DNA from: Struthio camelus
Taxonomy: Eukaryota > Chordata > Aves > Struthioniformes > Struthionidae
DNA: 64,000 nucleotides
Direction of reading: 5' to 3'
Assembly: GCF_040807025.1 (NCBI RefSeq)
Contig: NC_090952.1
Location: forward strand, 27,091,068-27,155,067
Shown here: positions 26,201 through 37,300 of the stretch, piece by piece
How positions within the stretch are numbered: position 1 is the stretch's first letter
Layout of the letters: each line of letters begins with the position of its first letter
Notes under the pieces: generated by a model
Seen by the model: the letters and a program-made list of their open reading frames with translations, nothing else
The model's database searches: none
Told to the model about the DNA's origin: nothing
Position numbers and translations under genes: made by a program

Positions 26201-28180
26201 CCCCAAATTTACCAAACTGTCTTAAAGCTATGGGGCTTTTTCTCCACTCTATTTAACATCCTGTCAAAGGCAGAAACTCAAAGGCATCTAAATTAACATT
26301 TAATAGAAGATGACAGTTATAACTGATGAGAGTTTGGGGTTAGGCAGATACGAGCAGGGTGGCTTCAGATGGGGCAAAACAGACATAGTGGTCCTTGTCC
26401 TGTCCGATCTGTATTGATATATAATGTCACATTTTCTTGACAGTATTTGAAACCTTCTTGGTGGGTGCAACGGCAGCTTGCATGTTCTCCCGAGAGACCT
26501 CCACTCTTCTGAATAAGGAAGGGTATTTCTGCTGGGTTTTGTTGGTTCGCCATGAAGTTATATGGTAGCCACACTCAAGTGGACCGATGGCCAGAGCAGA
26601 AGGCAAACGACGATCCCTGGAGCATCAGCTGAGTAATAGCAAGAATAACTTCCAGTAACTGCACAAGTCCATTACTCGAGGCCTTGTTTTATTTGCAGGC
26701 CTGACTCAAAGCAGATGGACCTGTCAAAGATCACTCACACAGGTGAGCTGAATTGGGCTGATTAGCTGTTAAGTGCTCCCAGCTGCTGGGCAAGGCATGG
26801 AGGAAATTGTTGGAGCTGGGATCCGGCTCAGAGATGAGATCTGGAGTGAGCGCCAAGAAGGAAAAAGGGAATTTCTCTAAAAAGTTGTTCTCTTGAAATC
26901 TGAAAGAGCAAGGTTTTAAAACAACAGAAAATGTCTGAAAACCTCTTTAGTGCATCTAACGTAATCAGAGTGCTAGAAACCATCTTGAACCCTCATCCCC
27001 ATCTCTGGTTTTGTTCAGGACCTGCCTCTTTTAGGCAGTGAATATTACCTTTCCTGGGGTTCTCTGTTATTGCGGGTGTTTTCCTCTCCAGAAAGGTCTT
27101 GTGTTTTACTTGCTGGCATGTGTGATTGGATTTATAAGCTTAAAGGATCCTTTACAAAACCTGGAATACTTATTTTACTAAATTGCTACAATAACTGTTT
27201 TAGGATAAGCAATCTACTTCATGCGGAAGGAAATTGTTTGATGTATGGAAGTAGACGGTAGGTCCTTCTTGTGAATGTCACCAAGGGGACACGGAGGAGA
27301 AGTGGTTTTATAAATAACTATAAAATTCAGAAACTACACAAGCTCAGTGAGAGAGAAGCTCTGTTAAGCATGAACAGCTTGCAGTATAATACCCAACATC
27401 TGCTAAAATCCTTCCAGCCACTATAATTCTCAACAGCTTAAAGAGTTGCATCCCGTCTGTCTTACACCAGTTTAACTCCACTGAGTCTAGGAGGTTGCGA
27501 TCTGCCCCCAAAAAACTGAGACAGAATGGGGCAGTCCAAGTTTGAATCCTAAAATGCAAATCAAAGGGTGGGAAATAGATGATTAACAGCCTAAAGTCTT
27601 TGATCCAAATTGTGAGGGAGAGTTTTCTTCCTTCTCATACTTACTTTATCGAAAAATAACTCTGTATTTTAAGAGCTGATTTTTACAGCTCCCTGCAGTT
27701 GCAGAAGCGGTGGACGCAGACACCGCTGCCCTGGCAGGGCTGCGTGGGATCGCTGTCCGCGGAGGCTGAAGGCACGGTTGATTGCCGCGACACTGAGGAC
27801 TCCGTGTGACACGGCAATACGGCAAACTGTCAAATGCCGCCATTGCATAAAGATTAAGGAAATCTGTGCGCATCACTTGTGGCACTGCACCGAGCATGCT
27901 AGAATCACGTGGTCAAATCCATACAGAATGGGAAGTGGTTTTAAAATTGCAATAGAAAGGGGATGGAAGGTGACTTTGTTTTTATAACCAGAGAAAACAT
28001 TTCTAAATTGCTTTTAATAATATTACGAATAGATGATACTAATATTACCAATAGATGGCTTAGATACTCATCCTACTAATAGATGGCTTATAGCCCACCC
28101 TAGAGCTTGAGGCGATAGTGGACGTTACAGAAGGTTTCAGGAATACAGAAATAAGATAACACAGGTCAGAGAGGCCTCTC
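20270..28180. other. Intergenic, mostly AT-rich, possible conserved non-coding elements
   Basis: There is no gene. The stretch at about 20.86-21.85 kb has balanced AT-rich text with many homeobox-type TAAT/ATTA cores and no repeats, as enhancers often do, but this is only an impression. A small GC-rich patch lies at 21.98-22.10 kb, followed by a T19 run at about 22189-22207. From 22.5 to 28.0 kb only short random frames are seen. Confidence 0.45.
28010..28095. repeat. Short imperfect repeats, AATAGATGGCTTA type
   Basis: Three related copies of a TAATATTA-x-AATAGATG unit, spaced about 22-34 bp apart: TTACGAATAGATGATAC, TTACCAATAGATGGCTTAG and CTACTAATAGATGGCTTAT. They are simple local duplications. 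Confidence 0.6.
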
Positions 28181-28560
28181 GCTGCCTTTAGGATCCCATA
28201 TGCCCCAGCTATGCGGTCGGGCTGGTACCAGACCACAGCCACATACTGCTGCTAGCGAAAGCCTGGAAGGAGCAGCCTGCTGGCAGGGGAATCGCGTTCC
28301 TCCGCACCTGGTAGACCAACACAGCCAGGGGCCAGCGGAGATGCACGTGGCACCAGCAAAGCCAGGGCCATCGTGGGAGTCTGTCCTGGGGGCAGGAGCA
28401 GAGGCCGGCGGGAACCGCGGCCTCGCGCCAGGGATTTCTGGGGAGACGCAGAAATTGCGGCGTGGCGCTGCGATGGTCCGGCACGGCGGCTCCGGGCACC
28501 TGTGGGACAGTGCCAAGACGTCGCCACCTTCAACCAGCACCTCGCGAGGGGGAAGTAACC
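28180..28560. other. Small GC-rich, CpG-containing patch
   Basis: About 380 bp of GC-rich sequence within AT-rich DNA. Frames are open on both strands (142 codons on plus at 28200-28628), which at this composition is expected by chance. No motif is recognised. Confidence 0.4.
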
Positions 28561-31500
28561 CTCTGGGTTGCTCTGCTTTTTTTAATGGAGTTTGCAGAAT
28601 GTTTGCACAACATTGTTTCCCAAGTTAATAAGTAAAATATGTATTTTTTGTGATTTTCCTGCTCGGTAAAGAAAATGCTGCTTGGTGTATCCTATCTTCA
28701 GGTTGATATGGATTGATTGGAAATTGAAAAAGAATGCTATGCCTTTCACTAAACGAATAGAAATTATACAAAACGATTTAAAAACTGTACATCGTACTGG
28801 GTCTTTTGCTTAGTTTTTCTATCCAAATTTTAAAAAACTCACTGCATATTTTGTATATGCTATAAGACAAACACACACACAAAAGTAAGAAGAAAGCACA
28901 TGTAAATATTGCACAGTCATCTGTTTCCAATAGTGCATGTTTACATATTAATGCGCAATACAAATTTGTAAACACGAACATTTGAAACGTTTGTAGGAAC
29001 TGATACTGGCCTTTTCCCTTTCTATGACTTTATTGGAACAACATGTCCAACGTGGCCCTGGCCACACATGTAAATAGTTTTAATACTGGATACATTTCAA
29101 CTGTTCTGTGTGCTTATTTGTTCTGCTCTATTTTGCTATCCAGTCTTGGTTTGTTTTGCATAATTATGATACAAATTATCATCTAATTACAGCACAAACC
29201 TCAGAAGATCAAATATATAGCAGGGCCCTTCTATCAGAACAGCTACACCCAAGGCTCCATCTGTGCACTCAGCCAACTTTAAACTTCTCCAATAGATATA
29301 TTAAATTTTGGAGAAACTGGATAGTAAACTGCACTTTGATTAAAAGCACTACTGTCGGTTTTTGTCTCCTTGGTCTTTAAATCAGCCTCTTGGTTTTCCA
29401 GCGCCGAGCCCGTCCCGTGCCCCGGTGCAGAGTGCAAACACGGTGCCTCTGGCACTGCTAGTGCCCTTTGCCAAGCGCCATAAATGCGCTCAGATATTTC
29501 TGAATAGCTTCAAACTTCTCCCGGGAAAGGTCAATGACTAATAGCCCAGACTGTGGAGTAAGCTTAAGCTTTTAGACAATTTTGGATTATTTTCTCCCTC
29601 TTCCCATTTAAAAATAATATTGATTTTATATTCTCCCCTTGGTCTAGAAAATTGAGGACTTCTGCAATTGTCACAGGTTTCCAAATAATGTCAACAGGAG
29701 GAACAGCAAAGCAGTGTAAAATGTGCTTTTATTTTATAAGCAGATGGTCCCTCTTGAAGTATTTACCTCCTTTTTCCTAGACTCTCATTTAATAAATAAT
29801 GATGCATTACTGTAACAGGGATGGTGATTTACCCTCGGGTGCTCTGCACTCAGTTCCCACTAGCAGCAATTTTAAAAAGCATCACTAGAAGGCAGCATGC
29901 AAGTTATCGATTATTTTGAGCACAATTTTCCTCTTATAAGCAGAACTATCTATACTATAGTACCAAAGATTCAACCAAATTACCATTGTGACTATTGAAA
30001 GCTCTTATTTGTCAAAGACTTTTCCCATTTATCAAAACCGCCTGCTCACCCACACGGTATCTCCTAACTAGCTGCTCAGATTGTAGTTTTCTGAACCCCA
30101 TGGGCTCCACAGATTGTGAAATATGACCCAGCGGTCTAAAGGCTCACAAAGGGCTTAAATCACATCTTTTCTGATGGCAGTAGCATGCGTGGAGCAAGAA
30201 AGCTATCCATGATATCAGCGGACTTCGCTGATCACTTTGATATGGTGGGAGAACTCCAAAGGCAGCAGTCGTAAATCTACTCCTCTGTCTCATGTGTCTT
30301 TAAAAAGAAGCGTTTTGTGCTGTGAACAGAAAAAAATGAGAGGAGGCTACAGTGGATTTGGGCTGTGCAGGGAAATAGAGAAGGTGAGCTCTGCGTGCTG
30401 GGGCGAAGAGCTCTGCTCCTCTCTCCGCCTCCACCGACCTAAACCAGGGATGCTCTCACTGCAGCGAGTGGTCTGGAAGCAGCACCCAGCATGGGGAAAA
30501 AGCACATCTCAAATTTAAACCCCATATGGAAATACCACGATCTCGCGGCACTGGTCCTACCCAGCTTTCCCAGCTTCACGGGTCTCGTAGTTTTGCACTA
30601 GGGTTTGGTCTGGGGTGACCGGCCAAGTCCTCTCTGGGCACATCTCAGATGTGACTGAGGCATCTCTCTGGGCTTTCTTCTCCTGCGCCCAGTCGGATCA
30701 GGGCCAGCGTGCCGTGATGGTCAGGCAGCTTTGGCCTGGTCTAACATGACGACACAGACATTAGGACAGAGAACTGGGACCAGCTGAGAATATTGTTTTG
30801 TTGCATAAAGAACCACCAACATCTTTTGCATTAGCTACAGTAAACTACTTGATTTTTGAAACTACAGAATCAGGAGATAAACACAAAGGGAAAATAACGA
30901 AACAGGTGAATTCAGATAATCCATGTTTAACAGGCTCGCTCGTATGGTGCTTACCCTCTCACACAGAGCAAAGTTGTATCTATGCTTCTGCGTAATCCAC
31001 TTTTCTTTGGGCCTGAATATTAAGTCCTTTGTGGAGTTCAACACTGGAAACTAGAAACTGTGGTTCATGGCACCACGTGTCCGCTCCGTGGCCAGGCTCA
31101 GAGTGCATTTTCCATGACAGTGTGGGCAGGGCAGGGTGACCAAGGCTTGGCGCCTACCAGACCTGCCATTATGTAACAGAACTTCTGAATTCAGCTGAAA
31201 TATCTTCCAATTGCCGTGAATCAGCCAGCGATTTCATCATCTCAAAGGCTGGCTTGCCAGAACTGCATGAACCTAGCAAAAAATGCTCAGCAAACGTTTG
31301 CTGAGAGCATCTGATCTCAATGTCTGTGTTCCCTTTTCCTCTTTGTGATTAATTATGTGTTTTCCTGACGTGCCCGAAGAACGCAAATGTTAAGGTTGTC
31401 CACTCGCAAGAACATTCCTCTCGATTTGTTGTCAGTGAATATTCACACCAGCAACCTGACTGAGGCACAGCTAAGCCAAAACCGATTTCACTGGAATTAG

Positions 31501-32611
31501 CTGAGCAGTCACAATGAGATGGGATCGCTCAGATGTGGGATTTCCAGCTTCATACAGAAAGGCACAGAATAAACATGCAGCTTTGGAAAATACATGTCTT
31601 GTTTGCAACCATTCTGTGAATCGAAAATGGGGTGGTTCTGTCAAATAAATAATTTGTTCAGCTTTAGTAGATGGAATTTCTTTGACCTGAGTATAAATGA
31701 GCTAGCATCATAAAAACATCTGTACTGAAAATATCTATTCTATTTTCAGTCACGTTTTTAACATGACGAACACAGATTTGCTAGATCACCCAATCCTGGC
31801 CATCAGTTCTGCATTATTTTACGCAAGTGTCCCTTTTTGGAAAATTGGAGGTTACCTGCTACATCAGCCCACAAAGCAGCGGCTGACCCGGAAGAGCCTC
31901 CCAGCCCCCTTAAAGCACAACCTCGCGTGGGAGCAGATGTTCGGTCACGCAGCCCACGTGAGCCGTCCTGGGCAGCGCAGATCCGCTCCGATGTGCAAAG
32001 CCCGTCCCAGCGTCTGCGCCAGGATCGCCCGCGGGAACCGATCCACTGCAAGTGATGTATGGTGGCTTGGAAATAAGCACTCCCAAATGAAAAAAAGTTT
32101 CATTTTTTTTAATAAAAATAGAGAGATAAACTGCTAAGAAACAGCATGAGAAAGCAGGTTTGTTCATTTTTTACAGCTGTACAGACCATTTAACAAGGCA
32201 ATGCCTGGCCTATTGTCTTATACTGATATCACTGGGGGATCTGGGAATGCTCAAAACAAGTAAATTGGAGAAATCAACTCTAGCTGGTTTTTAGCAAAGT
32301 CACATGAAAATAAAAGTGTGACTTTTGTTACTTAACAGCTTTTTATACTGTTTTTGTTCTTAATTTGTCATCCGTTATGGATGAAAGCAAAACCAGAACT
32401 CGGACACAAATTCTGTTTCTTAAACCTACATTTATTCCCTGTACAGTGCTATTTTGTCTTTGTAAATATGGGGTTCTCTCATCCTAATCCCAAAACGTGG
32501 CTGGTTCCAGCTGACTATTATTTGCAGATCTCTGTCATATGTCAAGTAATAAAACTGGCTTCAGGTAGGGACTGACCATTGATCAAATAAAGAATGAAAT
32601 CTGTGCCCCAA
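28560..32611. other. Intergenic downstream of TBX22, no gene seen
   Basis: AT-rich repeat-poor DNA. A short CA run is at about 28867-28880. The 28.6-30.1 kb part has the uniform, repeat-free AT-rich text typical of conserved non-coding DNA; this cannot be tested without alignment. A GC-richer spot lies at 31.86-32.05 kb. Confidence 0.45.
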
Positions 32612-33754
32612 TTTATTGCTAGTTATATTATGCTCTTGGGAGCTAGAGATTATTTACAGGAATAACAAGACTATCCGTAGGTTATAATAAAACTAACAGA
32701 AGTTTTGGAAGGGATTTAACATCTCATGTGTCAGAGCCCGTGGAGTTGTAGTTCTCAGGAGGCGACAGATGTTCCCCAGCGGATCAGCCCCCAGGTGCTG
32801 TCCGGGAGCTCCCCTGCTCCATCCATCAGGCTCAGGATGGTGGATGTGATCCCACGTGGCAACCCCGCGCCCTCCAGAGCTGCAAAAGCTGCACAGACGG
32901 CTTGCAGGAGTGTCCTTCAGGGCTTCTGGAGGTGTTTCACCTCCCACAGGCTCTCCGAGGTATATCCCCTGTCTCCCTGCGCAGAACTAGGTCGCAGCGT
33001 GGGCGAAGATATGATCCAATGCCCTTCATCGTTCCTATCACACCGACGACGCTGCTGCTGCTCCGCGCTACCTCCTGGAGGCACAGGCATAGGAGGGCTC
33101 TTCGGGCAGCCTTGCATCAGGCTCCACTTTCTGTCTTTTAGCCCGTCTGTCTTTACCTCAGCATCAGATACTTGAGCTTACAGCCCCACTCTGATAGCTG
33201 AGTCATCTGGGTCCTGAAGCAGCCTTCAAAAACTTTCGTGTTTTTAATTAGGACCCATAAAAGTCCAGGGAACTTGAGAATGTGCTCAAGCACTTGGCCA
33301 AATGCGGTTCCTTGGCTGACTCAAGGTCTCCAACAGTCCCTTTGAAATTAGTTGGACAAATCAAGTAGGGTGAGCTATTAGGCTGTAAGCTAGGGCTGTA
33401 GCTAACTAAAGGAAAGCTGGATGGAGACTTTCAGGAAAATATATTTGAAGAGATATATACTTCTATGTTCCCACTTCAGAGTGCAAATATTACAAAGGTG
33501 ACTGTACAGTTTGCGCTTAACCTATAACCATTACATAAATAAGCATTAACAGAAGGTATCACTTTGCTGTGAATCATCTCAGGTCCTTCGCACTTCCAAC
33601 AATACGACACGTTTGCCCACAAAAAGTTAAATGCCTAGACAGGTCCTTCCTGCATCCTGAAGTATTTTATATTCAGTACTTAGCAGGCCTTTGCTCAGGA
33701 ACGAAGAAAGGGCTTGCTTTACAAATCAATGCTTAGCAATATTATGTAAGTCCA
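32612..33754 (-). other. TBX22: Probable TBX22 3' UTR, end uncertain
   Basis: Sequence downstream of the stop codon. On the minus strand an ATTAAA is at 33248-33243 (about 0.5 kb of UTR) and an AATAAA at 32617-32612 (about 1.1 kb). Neither has a clearly GU-rich downstream element, so the cleavage site is not decided. The stretch around 32.72-33.18 kb is GC-richer than its surroundings, and its open frames resemble nothing I know. Confidence 0.4.
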
Positions 33755-34365
33755 TTAAAGGCAATGGTTAATTGTCGGGTGCCAGTTAGAGTGATTACAT
33801 CTGCCATCTCTAAAAGGAGCGGGAATGCTGTCATTCACTTTGAAATGGCTTGCTGCATTCATCAGTCTAGATGGCATAGAAAAGTTATAACCGTACAAGC
33901 CATATGGTGGATGTAAAGAACAATTAAGTGCTTCCCGAGCAATGGGACTTGAAGGGAAAATGTTTCCAGATGCATGTAATCCATATAGCATTTGACTAGC
34001 AGAATTGGGTGCTTGTAGACACTGCCCACTTAAGTCTTCAGTTTTACCATTTTTCAGATTTGTTATGCCGAGGGAAGAGAGTTTTGGCATATCCACCATG
34101 AAGTGGGGTAAAACATGCGGGCTGGTGCCTCCCAGTTTTTCATGGCTTGGAAATACAAGAGATTGTTGTCTTAAAAAGCTTGTAGGACAAATCTTGTAGT
34201 AGAGGGGCACGTTGAGGTTGTGCAGGTAGGTGTCAGGACATGACACACCAATGTTGCTCGCTGACAAATGAAACGCAGGAGGTGAGCAAGATGGAGAAAG
34301 CAAGGAATTCAGAGGAGATGGCGTCCCACCACTGGAGGCCACGGGTGAAGAACTGGAGCTCCCAC
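33755..34365 (-). CDS. TBX22: TBX22 coding exon 8 (C-terminal regulatory region and stop)
   Basis: The acceptor is CTCATTTTCAG at 34376-34366. The exon encodes residues 288-490: a Ser-rich start ([20 protein letters not shown]), a Pro/Ser/Leu-rich region, [20 protein letters not shown], and the terminal [10 protein letters not shown] followed by TAA at 33757-33755. The region has no folded domain and is presumed to mediate repression. Unlike exons 1-7 it is not GC-rich and has A/T at many third positions. Confidence 0.96.
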
Positions 34366-37300
34366 CTGAAAATGAGAACAGAAGTCATTAAAACTGTGCT
34401 AGCTGATGTTCACAAGCAAGAATCCCTCCGTGGACTCCCGCTCTCACTCCAGATCTCCCTGCTACCGGTATCCATCCAAACGCAAATCATCTCCTGGGAA
34501 ATGGGAAGATCTGTCCATAAATTATTTATTGTCATTACTTGGCACTTGTCTAAGAAAAAAAATTCATGCACACCTATTCCCATTAATTTCCCCAGGACAA
34601 CTATCAGGTTCGGTTCCACACAGACTAGTACCTGCCCAGCTCTGTGCCTCTCTGTACAACTAATAACCTTCTCCTGTTATACACACACCATTGGTATTTT
34701 AGGTTCCCTATTTTTCTTGCAAATTATAGGCAGCTTTTCCCCCTTGTATATAAGAACAAAAAAAGGTATTCAGCCTGATGGGGAATTTTTTGCACCTTCC
34801 TGCTCACAGGAGTTGACTGATTTTACTTGGCTTGCCATGCAGTTTGAAACACACACTTGAATACTCTAGGTGTCTCAAGAAGCTTTAAATGTAGACGACA
34901 TTTTAACATTCTTTTTTCTTAAGTGAATCAATGAACACTTTCATAATTTGGGAGAAAATCAACACCGGCTTGCTTGTTTCATACGTGTGAGTGCTCTTGC
35001 AGCTACTTGTGTGCAACAGCCTTGTTCAGCGCAGGTTCCCTGCTCCTCCCGCGGCACATCACCCGCCAACGCTGGGAAGCGCTGGTTGCTCCAGTGTGAG
35101 AACGGTGCCCTGGAACAGCCATTCCTCACGCTAAACAGATGCTCTTTTAATCTAACTCCATTTAAGAGCCATATGTCCCGCTTCACGTTCACTATCCTAT
35201 TCTTTCAGAGTTTCCTTTTACCTTGTTTTCAATGTTTTGTTTTGTTAATGTCTCTGGGAAAGAAAGCAGGGGAGTGCAAGTTCAGTTTTGCTCTGTGTTT
35301 TTCTGTATTTGCACTTAATTCAAAGTAGTATTTTGTCTGGATGTGATCTGCTCAGATTTTACGTGCAATCAGCTACATAGAATCAACTGGGGTAATAAAA
35401 TCATATCTGCTAGTACATTAGATCTAAAACACACAAAGATTTTGGATGCGATGTAGTTAATTGTGCTCACAAACTCCCAGCAAACAGCACATCTTACAGG
35501 CTGAGGAAAGCACAGGCAGCATCTACTTGCAATAACGCTGGAAAGTTTTACAGATTGGAGGTCTCATCCCTTTCCCGCTGATGTCAACGGCTTTTTTAAT
35601 ACTGACATCAGGAGTGGATGCCGGGCGGGGATCTCTTCCCTGCCTGATGCACCCATCCTGAATTCCTGCTAGCATTAAAGGACTTTTGGTCATGTAAAAG
35701 GAGGTGATTAAGGCGGTATTTGCAAGCGAAGGAATCCCGCTGCAGCTCCCGGGCGCTACAGGAGAGCACACGGCGCGTTAGTGCACAGTACCAAGTGTCT
35801 CGAGCAGGAATATCACCCCATTTCCAGGGCAAGTTCGGAAATGGAGATCGCAGTAGGGAAGACAGAATAATGCAAATAGCAAGAATAGAAATATAAAATA
35901 GAAATATTTTATATAGAAAGAGTAGAAATATTCAAATAGAAAAAAATACTTCCTGGCATTTTTATTAGACTTAAAAATAGTAAGTGCATGGCCAAATTTG
36001 TCTTCATTATTCAGCATACTGTTCTCGCTTTCTTTTGATTTTGTCTCCTGGTTTGGGGGCTGCAGTATTTCTATCTTTCAGCTTTTCTTCAAAAATACGG
36101 CTTTATTTTAAGTAGGAATGGAGATTTTGTTATATTTATATTATTTCAGGAAATCGACCCTTAAGGAAAATACCAGCTCTATTAAGACTAGCAAAAAATT
36201 CCTAGGAACCGCTGCTGTTTTGGAAGCTGTGTGACAGACTGCAAAGGCTGAGCAGGGTCTAGCAGTCCTCTTGCAACGTGTTCGTCGGTCCCTCGCCACA
36301 TCACAACCTTCCAACCAGGTTCAAAAGCAGCATTTTACACGACGCCTCTTCTGAAAAATGTAGCTACCTTTGCGACCGATAAACCTCTTACTTTCTCCTA
36401 TATCGTTACAAATCTGATTTTTATGTCTTTGTATTTCTACGCTTGTACAGCATAAAATCTGTATTTGCTGTGATAAAACCAGCCATATTTTCCCGGAGAG
36501 ACAGGAAAGATTATGGATGTGCTAATACAAATGTCTTCGAAAAGTTTATAACGTAAATAAGAGTTAGACTGGCAGCTTTAATCTTAAATTAGAGCTCTCC
36601 CGTGCACAAATGCGCCGTTAGTTTTTCCCTCGGCGCTCTGAGTAGGCACTTTCCAGGCAATATTTCCAAAAGCCATTTTTCTGCAAAAGGACTGCAAGGG
36701 ATAGACCTGCATAAACCAGGCGGAGGGAGACGATTTTCACTAACAAACTTTTCCATCTTTCCCATATCAAAGGGGCTGTGGGGCTGCTATGTCCTGAATA
36801 TGCGATAAATTTCGACTGAAAAAAGCGTTTGTACAGTAGAGCTACAGTAGACACCCGCATTTGCTACTGTCACGTCTGCAGATAACGGTCTACAAAAGGT
36901 GTGGAAACAATCAGAACAACAGGACCAAAGCGATAACAACCTTATTCTAAATTAACCTTTTGCATATCTAGACTATTTTTCTCCGTATCTAGATCTTACT
37001 GCAGAGGTGCATCGAGCCGTTACTCGTACCTCCACGGGGCCAGCGCTCTGCTTCTTAACTCGATTTTTACAGGAGGTTTTTCTTTTCTTTTTTTTTTCTT
37101 TTTTTCTTTTTTCTTTTCTTTTCTTTTTTTTTTTCTTTCTTTTTTTTTTTTTTTTTTGCAGAAGACACGCGGCGTTGGATTCGCAGCACGCCGCACTTGC
37201 CGCCCGCTCGCCCTGCTTCACCCCGCCGGGACGTCAAGCCCCGCGCGCGCTTGCCGAACCGCCCGGGCGCGGCGGGACGCGCCGCCCCCGCGCAACAGCG

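Noticed and set aside
28200..28628. Overlapping 90-140 codon frames on both strands
   Set aside because: A short GC-rich patch explains them, and no frame stands out by motif or start context.
34240..34860. A 206-codon plus frame overlapping TBX22 exon 8 and intron 7
   Set aside because: Its first half is the antisense of coding sequence, which often lacks stops. The remainder is intron with no protein-like features.
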